Origin: an uncultured Oscillospiraceae bacterium
GTDB taxonomy: Bacteria > Bacillota > Clostridia > Oscillospirales > Oscillospiraceae
Length of the DNA stretch: 16,599 bases
NCBI GenBank assembly: GCA_934511165.1
Contig: CAKSWA010000044.1
Span: 1-16,599, forward strand
Direction: 5' to 3'
Shown: positions 1-6,484 of the stretch, one piece after another
Numbering within the stretch: position 1 is the first letter of the stretch
How the letters are laid out: every line of letters begins with the position of its first letter
Translations under genes and position numbers: made by a program
Notes under the pieces: model-generated
Seen by the model: the letters and a program-made list of their open reading frames with translations, nothing else
Databases searched by the model: none
Told to the model about the DNA's origin: nothing

Positions 1-1814
1 AGCACGGCGCTCGCGTTCACGCCGGAGATGTTCAAAAGCTCGTCTGCGGCCTGCGCGGCGACGATGCGGTTCTGTGTTTCCTGCGCGGCGACCACGGCGA
101 TGCCCTTGTAGATGCGCGCCTGCTTCATAATGTCGTAGCGCTCCATGGTCTCTTCCATGCCGTTCTGGAAAAGCTTCTTCACATGCGTGGTGTCCGCGCC
201 GCTGCGGCGGAGAAACGCCGCGGCGTCAAACGTGCGGTCGCCGGTGCGGATCGTGAAGTTCTTCGTGTCGAGCACGATACCGGAGAGCACGGCGTCCGCC
301 TCAAAGGGGAGAATGTCCGCCGGCTCGCACAGCTCCTGAATGAGCTCCGTGACAAGCTCGCACGAGGACGAGGCGTTCGGCTCATAGAGCGTGAGCGTGG
401 CGTTTTTGATATACGTCGCGGCGCGCCGGTGGTGGTCGATGACCGCAAGGCGGTTGCTGCACGCGGTGAGCAGCGATTCATCCTCCACCTGCTCGGGGCG
501 GTTGGTGTCCACCACAACGAGCAGCGTCCGGCTGTCGGCCTCGAGCAGCGCCTCCTGCGGGCTGATGAAGGCGGACTTATATTCCTCCTCGCCGCGCAGC
601 ACGGTGAGCAGCGGCCCGACGGCGTTTTTGTCCATGTCGAGCACGATCTTCGCCGGGCAATGGAAGCGCCGGGCGATGCATCGCACGCCCACCGCTGCGC
701 CGACCGCGTCGAGATCGGCGTACCGGTGCCCCATGATGAACACCTGCGAGGCGTCCTGCACGAGCCGGGAGAGAGAGTTTGCCATGACGCGGGACTTGAC
801 CTTCGTGCGCGTTTCGACCTCCGCGCCGCGCCCGCCGAAAAATTCAAAGTTGAATTTGTTCTTCACAACGGCCTGGTCGCCGCCGCGCGAGAGCGCCATG
901 TCCTCGGCAAGCGTGGCGAAGGAGTAGTCCTCGTCGTAGCTTGCGCCGTCGAGCCCGACGCCGATGCTCACCGTGGCGTGGATGCCTGTGAGATTGACGA
1001 TGGAGTGGATGCTCTCAACGAGTGTGAAGCGGTTTTTCGTGATCTCGTCCAAATGCCGCTTTTCAAATATGAAGATGTACCGGTCACGATCCACGCGCCG
1101 GAGAATGCCGCCGCGCCCTTCGCACCATTTCTCGATCGCGATATCGAGCTGACCGCGCAGCTCGGTGCGCTGGCGGTCGCTGAGCGGCTTCATGAGCTCG
1201 TCGTAGTTATCCACGAGCATGACCATCACGACAGGGCGCGTGGCAAGATATTCCTGCTTCACGTCGTCATACTCGGTCACGTCTACCCAGTAGGTGATGC
1301 CCATGAATTCGTAGGTCTCCTCGCGCTCTCCGGCGCGGACCATGTTGCCGTTGACCTGGTACTTTTTCCCGTCAACCTCCAGGAGCTCGGCCATGCGGCT
1401 CTTGCCCTCGAGCAGCCACTTGCTGTTGAACTCCGGCACGAGCGAGGCGAGCTTCGCGTCAAATGCGGGGCTCGTCCGGCCGCACATCTCCCAGAACGGC
1501 TGGTTGCCCCAGACAACGCCGCTGTCGTTCAGGCGGAATACCGCCATCGGCAGCGGGAAGTGGATGAGCGTGTTGTTTGTGGCGGATTCGGCGTTATAGG
1601 TGACGCTCTCAACGAACGCCTGCAATTCCTTCTGGCGCGCTCTCGCGCGGATGAGCGCGTAGATCGCGAGCAACACCGTAACGGCCGCCTCGCCATAGGC
1701 GATATAGCGGTTGAAGCGGGCAAAAAAGAAGGTTACAAGCGCGAACAGGAGCATGATGACCAGGCACATACGAATGCCCGGCTCGGCAAATTTCTGCGGT
1801 TTGCGGCTGTTCAA
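1..1814 (-). CDS. gdpP: Cyclic-di-AMP phosphodiesterase GdpP (DHH family), 3' end beyond the window
   Basis: Membrane enzyme that hydrolyses c-di-AMP to pApA and so tunes turgor, potassium uptake and wall homeostasis. About 604 residues are visible; the rest of the DHHA1 domain lies off the window. In order: two N-terminal membrane segments (about residues 16-32 and 38-56), a PAS-like region (about 70-175), a degenerate GGDEF domain ending near an SRGGDQ motif, then the DHH domain with HRYADLD (His363, Asp367, Asp369) and IDHH (Asp460, His461, His462), followed by the family segment DTKNFTIRTG. I chose the TTG at 1814 because GGGGAGAGG lies 5 bases before it; the first ATG in frame is 15 codons later and has no such site. 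In many Firmicutes rplI and dnaB follow gdpP, but that side is not visible. It is divergent from the nucleotidyltransferase at 1999. Family assignment is very secure; the start is probable. Confidence 0.95.
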   Translation of the reverse strand, partial: MNSRKPQKFAEPGIRMCLVIMLLFALVTFFFARFNRYIAYGEAAVTVLLAIYALIRARARQKELQAFVESVTYNAESATNNTLIHFPLPMAVFRLNDSGVVWGNQPFWEMCGRTSPAFDAKLASLVPEFNSKWLLEGKSRMAELLEVDGKKYQVNGNMVRAGEREETYEFMGITYWVDVTEYDDVKQEYLATRPVVMVMLVDNYDELMKPLSDRQRTELRGQLDIAIEKWCEGRGGILRRVDRDRYIFIFEKRHLDEITKNRFTLVESIHSIVNLTGIHATVSIGVGLDGASYDEDYSFATLAEDMALSRGGDQAVVKNKFNFEFFGGRGAEVETRTKVKSRVMANSLSRLVQDASQVFIMGHRYADLDAVGAAVGVRCIARRFHCPAKIVLDMDKNAVGPLLTVLRGEEEYKSAFISPQEALLEADSRTLLVVVDTNRPEQVEDESLLTACSNRLAVIDHHRRAATYIKNATLTLYEPNASSSCELVTELIQELCEPADILPFEADAVLSGIVLDTKNFTIRTGDRTFDAAAFLRRSGADTTHVKKLFQNGMEETMERYDIMKQARIYKGIAVVAAQETQNRIVAAQAADELLNISGVNASAV

Positions 1815-1892
1815 GGTATCCTCTCCCCATGCCCGCTGAAACCTTAAAGCGGGCAGATAAAAATACAGAATATAATATACCACAAATATCCA

Positions 1893-1922
1893 AAGAATGC
1901 GAGACCTTTTCGCCGCATTCTT
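1893..1922. repeat. 9-bp inverted repeat between divergent gdpP and the nucleotidyltransferase
   Basis: AAGAATGCG at 1893-1901 and its exact complement at 1914-1922 flank a 12-base spacer in the 184-bp divergent intergenic region. On the gdpP side AT-rich sequence around 1868-1882 offers -10-like hexamers (TATATT, TATTAT on the minus strand), but I see no convincing -35. The repeat could be an operator or the hairpin of a short leader. Nothing identifies the binding protein. Confidence 0.4.
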
Positions 1923-1998
1923 CCGCTCTCTGCATATTTTTTTGCGTCAATGCAGAAACTTCCTCCGTAAAAAAGAAAAAAGGAGCTTTTATACAAAG

Positions 1999-3039
1999 AT
2001 GAAAGCGGTCATTTTGGCGGGAGGAAGAGGGACACGGCTCGCGCCGGTCACCCACGGCGCGGTGCCCAAGCCCATGGCGGAGCTGCTCGGCGCGCCGATG
2101 CTCGAAAGAATTATCGCGCTCTTGAAGCGCTGCGGCTTTCGCGATCTCTGCTGCACAACGGCGTGTCTGCCTGAGCAGATCGAGCGGTATTTCGGCGACG
2201 GGAGCGGCTTCGGCGTACACCTGCAGTACCGGCGCGAGGAGCACTCGCTCGGCACCGCGGGCGCGGTGAAAAACTGCGAGGATTTCATCGCGGGGGACAA
2301 TGTGCTCGTCATCAGCGGCGACGCCGCGTGCGATTTTGACCTCCGCACTCTCTGGAACGAGCACCGGCGCGCGCACGCCGCCGTCACGATGGCGCTCTAT
2401 CCGCACGAAGCGCCGCTGCCCTACGGTCTCGCCGTGACGGACGGGGAGGGGTGGGTGCGAAGCTTCATTGAAAAGCCTGCATGGGAGCGCGTTGTGACCG
2501 ACCTCGTGAACACCGGCATTTACGTTCTCTCCCCGGAGGTGCTTCGTTTCATCCCGGCGGACACGCCCTTTGACTTTGCGCGCGATCTCTTCCCGCGGCT
2601 GATGGCGTCCGGGCGCGGCATCCGCGGCGTGCCGATGGAGGGCTACTGGCGCGATATCGGCGACCCCGGCTCGTATTACCGCGCAAATCTCGACGCCTGG
2701 GAAGGGCGGCTCCGCCTGCCGGAGCAGGGGAGCGGCGCGATCGAGCGCGTGCCGGACGTGTCCCCGGAGCGGGCGCGGTATGCCTGCCGGGTATACTGCG
2801 GCGCGCCGCACCGCGCGCGGCTCATGCGCGCGCTCACTGCGGGGCTCATGGAGGCGGGGGCCGATCTCACGGACGGGCTGACGGTGCGCTCGGTTCCGGG
2901 CGGGGTGCATATCGCCCCCTGTGCCGACCGCGCGGCGCTCTGCATCGAGTCCGACAGCCCGGACACCGCCCGGCGCTTTGAAGCGCTCGTGCGCGATGTT
3001 GCCCGGCGCACCGAAAACGAAACCGGCGGAAGCGCTTGA
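1999..3039 (+). CDS. Sugar-1-phosphate nucleotidyltransferase (mannose-1-phosphate guanylyltransferase type) with a remnant phosphomannomutase-like tail
   Basis: Predicted to couple a nucleoside triphosphate to a sugar 1-phosphate for cell-surface polysaccharide synthesis; 346 residues. The N-terminal NTP_transferase domain (about 1-235) has GGRGTRL at 8-14, PKPM at 23-26, LGTAGAVKN at 84-92, the metal-binding SGDA at 106-109, a FIEKP motif, NTGIYVLSPEVL and YWRDIG. These match the N-terminal half of the large guanylyltransferase/phosphomannomutase fusions of Clostridia. The hexapeptide repeats and full mutase core of such fusions are missing. Residues about 290-346 instead resemble the start of mutase domain I (ALTAGLMEAGAD) run straight into the C-terminal domain IV pattern (TDGLTVRSVPGGVHI). 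I chose ATG 1999 because the family starts with MKAVILAGG; AGGAG at 1981-1985 is 13 bases upstream. An upstream extension to 1897 has no ribosome site. Substrate specificity is inferred. Confidence 0.85.
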   Translation: MKAVILAGGRGTRLAPVTHGAVPKPMAELLGAPMLERIIALLKRCGFRDLCCTTACLPEQIERYFGDGSGFGVHLQYRREEHSLGTAGAVKNCEDFIAGDNVLVISGDAACDFDLRTLWNEHRRAHAAVTMALYPHEAPLPYGLAVTDGEGWVRSFIEKPAWERVVTDLVNTGIYVLSPEVLRFIPADTPFDFARDLFPRLMASGRGIRGVPMEGYWRDIGDPGSYYRANLDAWEGRLRLPEQGSGAIERVPDVSPERARYACRVYCGAPHRARLMRALTAGLMEAGADLTDGLTVRSVPGGVHIAPCADRAALCIESDSPDTARRFEALVRDVARRTENETGGSA

Positions 3040-3056
3040 TGCGCTTCCGCCGTTTT
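3024..3056 (+). terminator. Terminator shared by the nucleotidyltransferase and convergent dut
   Basis: A 12-bp perfect stem (3024-3035 with 3041-3052) with a 5-base loop is followed by TTTT. The nucleotidyltransferase stop codon sits in the loop. On the minus strand, about 20 bases after the dut stop, the same stem is followed by GGTTTCGTTTTC, so it probably works in both directions. Confidence 0.8.
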
Positions 3057-3076
3057 ATGATGCTGTTGTTGGCGCT

Positions 3077-3523
3077 TCAGCGCGTGCCGGTGCTGCCGAA
3101 GCCCGCTGCGCCGCGGCCGGTTTCGGAAAGCACCTCCGTCTCCTCGATCTCAATATCGAGGCACGGCGTGATGACGAGCTGCGCGATCCGCTCGCCGTTT
3201 TCCACGGTCTGCGGCTCGGTGCCGTTGTTCTGCAAAGATACGCGCAGCTCCCCGCGGTAATCGGCGTCGATCACGCCGACGCAGTTGGTGGGGGCAAGCT
3301 GGCGCTTCGTGGCGATGCCGCTGCGGGCAAACACGAGCCCGACGTACCCCACCGGGATCTCCACGGCGATACCGGTGGGGAAAAGGTACTTGCCCTGCGG
3401 CTCGACGGTGGCGCTCTCCTGCCCGTCCGGCAGCAGGGCGTAAAGATCGACGCCCGCGGCGAGCGCGGTGCCGCGCGTGGGCAGTATGGCGTTGTCACGG
3501 AGCTTTTTGCATGGAATTTTCAT
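3077..3523 (-). CDS. dut: dUTP diphosphatase (dUTPase)
   Basis: Hydrolyses dUTP to dUMP and pyrophosphate, keeping uracil out of DNA and supplying dUMP for thymidylate synthesis; acts as a cytoplasmic trimer. At 148 residues it is a normal length and all five trimeric dUTPase motifs are present: AAGVDLYA (22-29), ARSGIA (66-71), GVIDADYRGEL (83-93, with the catalytic Asp and the base-stacking Tyr), NGERIAQLV (109-117) and the flexible C-terminal GAAGFGSTG (138-146). Its ATG overlaps the stop of the upstream gene by four bases (ATGA), so it is translationally coupled to the tandem-domain protein and is the last gene of that operon. This is an odd place for dut, since the upstream genes have no visible link to nucleotide metabolism. 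Confidence 0.97.
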   Translation of the reverse strand: MKIPCKKLRDNAILPTRGTALAAGVDLYALLPDGQESATVEPQGKYLFPTGIAVEIPVGYVGLVFARSGIATKRQLAPTNCVGVIDADYRGELRVSLQNNGTEPQTVENGERIAQLVITPCLDIEIEETEVLSETGRGAAGFGSTGTR

Positions 3524-4713
3524 GGGCTTGTTTCTTCCTTTTCTATTTCCAGTGTTTTGTCGGCACCGTCTGCCGGGGGAAGGAACCGAATGCTTTTTAC
3601 GATCTCGTCAGCGGTATGAAGTTCCTCCGGCGTGAGCTCGCCCGGATGACGCGAAACAATGCTTATGTGGTAAATTTTATCTGCCGTGCAGGTGATGTAG
3701 TGAGCGGAATATGAATATGTAGAGTCATCGTTGCCGCGGCGCTCGATCGTCCGGTAAAACTTCGTTTCCGGCGTGTGAAGGACATCTTCCACAAGGTATG
3801 CATGCCGGTCGCTTGGCTCGGAAAGAACAGGATTGCCCCATAGGGAAAGAAGCTTCTCGTCGCTCAGACCGCGGAAATCCTCATAGGAAGCGCTGCGGGC
3901 GGAAAAAACGGCGTATGCCATGCAGTCTTTATAAAGCATAACAGCAGAAGCACCGGGCTCTTCTCCGCTGAAGGCCCTGAGAATTTCTTCAGCTGTGCAG
4001 CCGTACCTCGCCTTGAGAAAGGGCTCCTCAGAATCGTGCATAAAGAAATGCGAATCGGCTGGCAGCAAAAGGGATATGCCGATATCCTCCACGCGGCACG
4101 CGACGAGACCGGCGGGAAAATCGTTTGGTACTTCCGATAACACGAGCGTGTCAACGATGGAGTTCGCCAGAGCATCCTGCTCCGGCGTGCCGTCGCTGTT
4201 GGGGAACCAGACCCATATCCGTACAACGTTTCCGGCATGGAGAAAATAGAAAAGCGCACCGTAATCGACGCAGCCGTCGTCAAATTTTTCGCGGCAGTCG
4301 AACTGAAAAATGTATGTTTCTGGATGCAGGTGCTGTCCGTGACGAAGAACTTCTGTGCCGTTTTGCTCAAATCTGGAAAGCATATAGCCAATGAAATTTC
4401 CGGCGAAGCCATTGTTGATGCAGAAGGAAAAGAAATCATAGTCGTCCCGGTCGGCGTGGAGCTCAATGATAACGCCGGTTGTGCTCGAAATGCCTAGGAG
4501 ATAATGAGCGCCGGTAAAGAATTTTTCCATGCGCTCTGCGGGGAAAAGCGGGGGACAGGCGGAAGGGTCGGCGTTGTATACGTCACGCAGTGCGACTTGG
4601 AAATCGCTGGGAAGGGACAGGGAAACACCGATCTCCGGCACGTCGTATTGGACGGCGCTTGAGGCGTCGCCGGCCTTGTCCGGTTTGCTTTTACGCGAAA
4701 AAAACCACTTCAT
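3520..4713 (-). CDS. Unknown protein with two PsbP/DcrB-like domains, paralog of the next upstream gene
   Basis: 397 residues, no named function. Two related units of about 170 residues each are visible: unit 1 from about residue 23 (YDVPEIGVSLSLPSDF) to 194, unit 2 from about 206 (CRVEDIGISLLLPAD) to 378. Each opens with a short beta strand and an LPsDf/LPaD turn and closes with an amphipathic helix (ALANSIVDTLVLSE; HTADEIVKSIRFLP). That pattern is seen in PsbP, Mog1 and DcrB-like folds (my inference). Unit 1 resembles the domain of the neighbour at 4765-5754, sharing TPEQxALANSIxD. Unlike the neighbour it has no signal peptide, membrane segment or zinc ribbon, so it is predicted cytoplasmic. 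It sits 51 bp after the neighbour and overlaps dut by four bases. No catalytic motif is recognised. Confidence 0.8.
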   Translation of the reverse strand: MKWFFSRKSKPDKAGDASSAVQYDVPEIGVSLSLPSDFQVALRDVYNADPSACPPLFPAERMEKFFTGAHYLLGISSTTGVIIELHADRDDYDFFSFCINNGFAGNFIGYMLSRFEQNGTEVLRHGQHLHPETYIFQFDCREKFDDGCVDYGALFYFLHAGNVVRIWVWFPNSDGTPEQDALANSIVDTLVLSEVPNDFPAGLVACRVEDIGISLLLPADSHFFMHDSEEPFLKARYGCTAEEILRAFSGEEPGASAVMLYKDCMAYAVFSARSASYEDFRGLSDEKLLSLWGNPVLSEPSDRHAYLVEDVLHTPETKFYRTIERRGNDDSTYSYSAHYITCTADKIYHISIVSRHPGELTPEELHTADEIVKSIRFLPPADGADKTLEIEKEETSP

Positions 4714-4723
4714 ACCCGATTAC

Positions 4724-4766
4724 CACCCTTCGGTTCGATTCTGCACGCAAAAGAGACCGCTGTCTT
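4724..4766 (-). promoter_or_regulatory. Decayed duplicate of the upstream promoter and leader
   Basis: This segment aligns base for base with 5764-5806 at an offset of exactly 1040 bp. At the positions of the parent -35 and -10 it has AAGACA (4761-4766) and CAGAAT (4738-4743), where the parent has TTGACG and TAGAAT. The internal stretch TCTTTTGCGTG is unchanged. It therefore looks like a promoter duplicated together with the gene and since weakened, and may retain low internal activity. Confidence 0.55.
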
Positions 4767-5754
4767 AGAGATTCTCGCTGCGCGGCGGGAGCTGCGCGCC
4801 GCACTTGGGGCAGAATTTGCTCGCAGCGGGGATCTTTTCGCCGCAATAGGGGCAGTATTTCACATCTGGCGCTGCCGGAGCAGCAGGGGCTTCCGTCGGC
4901 GCCTTCGGGAGAGCGTCGGACGCCATGGCCTGCGCGGCGGCTTCTTTATCCCTGCGCATTTTGCGGCTGAGGATATAGAGAGCTATCACCACCACGGCAA
5001 GGAGAACGCAGCAGACGATGGTTTTGACAGACTCCGCATGGAGAGACTGCTCCAAAGCGGATTTTGCCGGTTTCCCGGCAGGGGCTTCCGTCGGCGCAGC
5101 GGCGGCAGCGGCCTCTTCCGGCGCGGCGCTGCTGCCGGGCTGGGCAGAAAACTTCATGGAGTCAATGATGCTGTTTGCGAGAGCATTCTGCTCTGGCGTG
5201 TTGGTGCCGTATACAAACCAGAAATCTGCGCGGATGGTGTTTTCGCCATAGGCGGTGAAGAAACTCACAATATAGTCCTTTGTGCCGTCCTCGCTTGTGT
5301 TGAAAAATCCAAAACGAAGGAAGCCGGTCTCTGACTGCGCATATGTCCCGGCGCTCAAGAGCTCAATGCCGCTTTCCGCAAGCTTGTCCGCCAAGGGGTC
5401 TACGAGAGAATCTAACGTTCCGCTGTCGATAGCGGCGAGCAGACGCTCATGGCCGCCAGGGTAAGCATGCAGAGAGAAAATGCAATGTGTGGAGTCCTGA
5501 ATGCCGAAGAAATGATAATCCCCATCGCCCGTAAACCACCGGTCCAGATCTTCCTGTGTGTAGGGAAGCTCGTCCACCACAGGATCAGTTTCATACGAAT
5601 CCCGGGAGACGATCTTGAAATCCGCCGGGGCGGAAAAGGAAAGGCCGAGCTCGGAGGATTCGTATTCCACCGTGTCGGCAGCGAGAACTGCACCGGGGAG
5701 CGCAAACACCAGAGCAATGCAGAGGAAAAGGGTCGCGAAGAGCCGTTTCTTCAT
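4765..5754 (-). CDS. Exported PsbP/DcrB-like domain protein with a membrane anchor and cytoplasmic zinc ribbon
   Basis: 329 residues with a clear architecture. A Sec signal peptide (1-26, cleavage near AVLAA) is followed by an extracytoplasmic domain of the PsbP/DcrB-like pattern (about 30-203, from YESSELGLSFSAPADF to NSIIDSMKF). Next come an Ala/Pro-rich linker (204-240), one membrane helix (about 245-262), a basic stop (SRKMRRDK), a second Ala/Pro linker and a C-terminal zinc ribbon (CPYC at 301-304 and CPKC at 315-318). This topology puts the sensor-like domain outside and the zinc ribbon inside. The start at 5754 is preferred because it begins the signal peptide and is preceded by AAAGGCGG; an upstream extension to 5790 would run over the promoter -10. 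It has its own sigma-A promoter and leads an operon with its paralog and dut. Function unknown; a link to envelope sensing is inference. Confidence 0.85.
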   Translation of the reverse strand: MKKRLFATLFLCIALVFALPGAVLAADTVEYESSELGLSFSAPADFKIVSRDSYETDPVVDELPYTQEDLDRWFTGDGDYHFFGIQDSTHCIFSLHAYPGGHERLLAAIDSGTLDSLVDPLADKLAESGIELLSAGTYAQSETGFLRFGFFNTSEDGTKDYIVSFFTAYGENTIRADFWFVYGTNTPEQNALANSIIDSMKFSAQPGSSAAPEEAAAAAAPTEAPAGKPAKSALEQSLHAESVKTIVCCVLLAVVVIALYILSRKMRRDKEAAAQAMASDALPKAPTEAPAAPAAPDVKYCPYCGEKIPAASKFCPKCGAQLPPRSENL

Positions 5755-5777
5755 ATGGGACACCGCCTTTCGCTTTG

Positions 5778-5806
5778 ATTCTACACGCAAAAGAAACCGC
5801 CGTCAA
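5778..5806 (-). promoter_or_regulatory. Sigma-A promoter of the PsbP-like operon
   Basis: On the minus strand TTGACG (5801-5806) and TAGAAT (5778-5783) are separated by 17 bases, with transcription expected to start around 5771 and the ATG at 5754. Two direct repeats of ACCGCACGGTT (spaced 15 bp) end five bases upstream of the -35, a position typical for an activator or upstream element. Confidence 0.7.
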
Positions 5807-5811
5807 TGAAA

Positions 5812-5838
5812 AACCGCACGGTTATACACCGCACGGTT
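5812..5838. repeat. 27-bp direct repeat, copy 1, made of two ACCGCACGGTT units
   Basis: Contains ACCGCACGGTT twice at a 15-bp period. Each unit is a near-palindrome (ACCG-CA-CGGT). Copy 2 lies at 6073-6099 and differs at one position. The two copies abut both ends of the stem-loop element exactly. This copy also abuts the promoter of the operon to its left. Confidence 0.75.
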
Positions 5839-6072
5839 GAGCGTGTCAAAAAAGTGTTTTTGACACGCTCTCAAACGAGACCCACTGCGTTGGGCTCTCG
5901 TTTGAAGGGGCCGCGGCTCGCCGCAGCGCACTCGCTGTGCGCCAGCGGCGCACAACTCGCACGTTTGCGAGCCGAGAAGTATTTTCTCCGACGCACATGT
6001 CGCCGGAGAAAATGATCAAAACTCTATTTGCGCCTGCGGGCGCAAACTCTGCGAGGCATTTTCGACAGTCTG
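5839..6072. mobile_element. MITE-like dispersed element: chain of five stem-loops
   Basis: The 357 bp between 5755 and 6111 hold no credible gene. Instead there are consecutive stems: 14-bp perfect arms at 5839-5852/5857-5870; 10-bp arms with an inner 4-bp continuation at 5871-5884/5891-5905; 8-bp arms CGGCTCGC at 5914-5921/5967-5974 enclosing smaller palindromes; 10-bp perfect arms at 5981-5990/6004-6013; and TTTGCGCC arms at 6027-6034/6039-6046. The two ends are imperfect inverted repeats (pattern nAGnnTGTCnAAAAnG). The last 75 bp (5998-6072) recur inverted at 16525-16599 with about 70 identical positions. No transposase is encoded, so a non-autonomous element is inferred. A structured RNA or a mobile 3'-UTR terminator is the alternative. 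Confidence 0.65.
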
Positions 6073-6099
6073 AACCGCGCGGTTATACACCGCACGGTT
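6073..6099. repeat. 27-bp direct repeat, copy 2
   Basis: Matches 5812-5838 at 26 of 27 positions by eye. The single change makes its first unit a perfect palindrome, AACCGCGCGGTT. It starts at the base after the element's CAGACTG end. It could be a target duplication or part of an older array of the same unit that the element entered. Confidence 0.7.
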
Positions 6100-6111
6100 T
6101 TATCACCCGGT

Positions 6112-6360
6112 CTAAATTTTTCCGCCGTTTGCCCGGCGGCGCGCATCCTCCGCCAGCCGGAGGATGACTTCCTCCGGCGTCGGCTCGCATCCCTCGCAGG
6201 GAAAGCTTTGCCAGAACGCCCGGGCGGCGGGGCTGGGATCGTTCCGCCCCATGGCGATTGCGGCGCGGATCTCCTCGCGTACCGCGTCCACGGTCGTTCC
6301 CTCGCGCTCGGCGATCTGCCGCAGCGCGTTTTCGGCGATACGAAGTTTTTTGCTGTCCAT
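6112..6360 (-). CDS. Small helical protein resembling the Spo0A C-terminal DNA-binding domain
   Basis: 82 residues. Residues 16-40 (IAEREGTTVDAVREEIRAAI) align by eye with the recognition-helix region of Spo0A ([20 protein letters not shown]), and PTPEEVILRLAEDAR (60-74) with the closing helix of Spo0A (PTNSEFIAMVADKLR). The N-terminal receiver and the first helices of Spo0A's effector domain are absent, and the segment between the two matches is shorter. It is therefore a stand-alone derivative, and DNA binding is only possible, not shown. The start is fixed by AGGAGG at 6368-6373. A promoter with palindromes across its spacer and -10 lies just upstream (6377-6427), divergent from an XRE regulator. 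Its 3' end is 39 bp from the stem-loop element. Confidence 0.75.
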   Translation of the reverse strand: MDSKKLRIAENALRQIAEREGTTVDAVREEIRAAIAMGRNDPSPAARAFWQSFPCEGCEPTPEEVILRLAEDARRRANGGKI

Positions 6361-6376
6361 CCGGCATCCTCCTAAC

Positions 6377-6427
6377 TATTGGGCTATGCATAGCCTAATA
6401 GTAGCATGCATAGCCTACTTCGTGCAA
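6377..6427. promoter_or_regulatory. Promoter with tandem palindromic operator-like sites, divergent to the XRE gene
   Basis: Minus-strand promoter for the Spo0A-C-like gene: TTGCAC (6422-6427), 18-bp spacer, TACTAT (6398-6403). Downstream of the -10 lies the perfect palindrome GGCTATGCATAGCC (6382-6395), extended by TATT/AATA with one mismatched pair to 24 bp (6377-6400). A second, imperfect copy, GTAGCATGCATAGCCTAC (6401-6418), overlaps the -10 and spacer. This is the arrangement of a repressor operator. The XRE protein encoded divergently at 6485 is the obvious candidate binder (inference). Confidence 0.65.
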
Positions 6428-6484
6428 TACGGCTTTGTATTCTTGTACCTGTAATTACATAAAAAAGTAAGGCAGGGAAAAGAA

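Noticed and set aside
183..1847. A 554-codon open frame on the plus strand
   Set aside because: Antisense shadow of gdpP; the minus-strand frame has all DHH motifs.
1609..2910. A 433-codon minus-strand frame spanning gdpP's start and the nucleotidyltransferase
   Set aside because: Crosses two real genes and the divergent promoter region; no motif, Arg/His-rich shadow composition.
5806..6167. Short open frames across the stem-loop element
   Set aside because: They read through palindromes, lack ribosome sites, and similar peptides arise from any copy of the repeat, such as the one at the window end.
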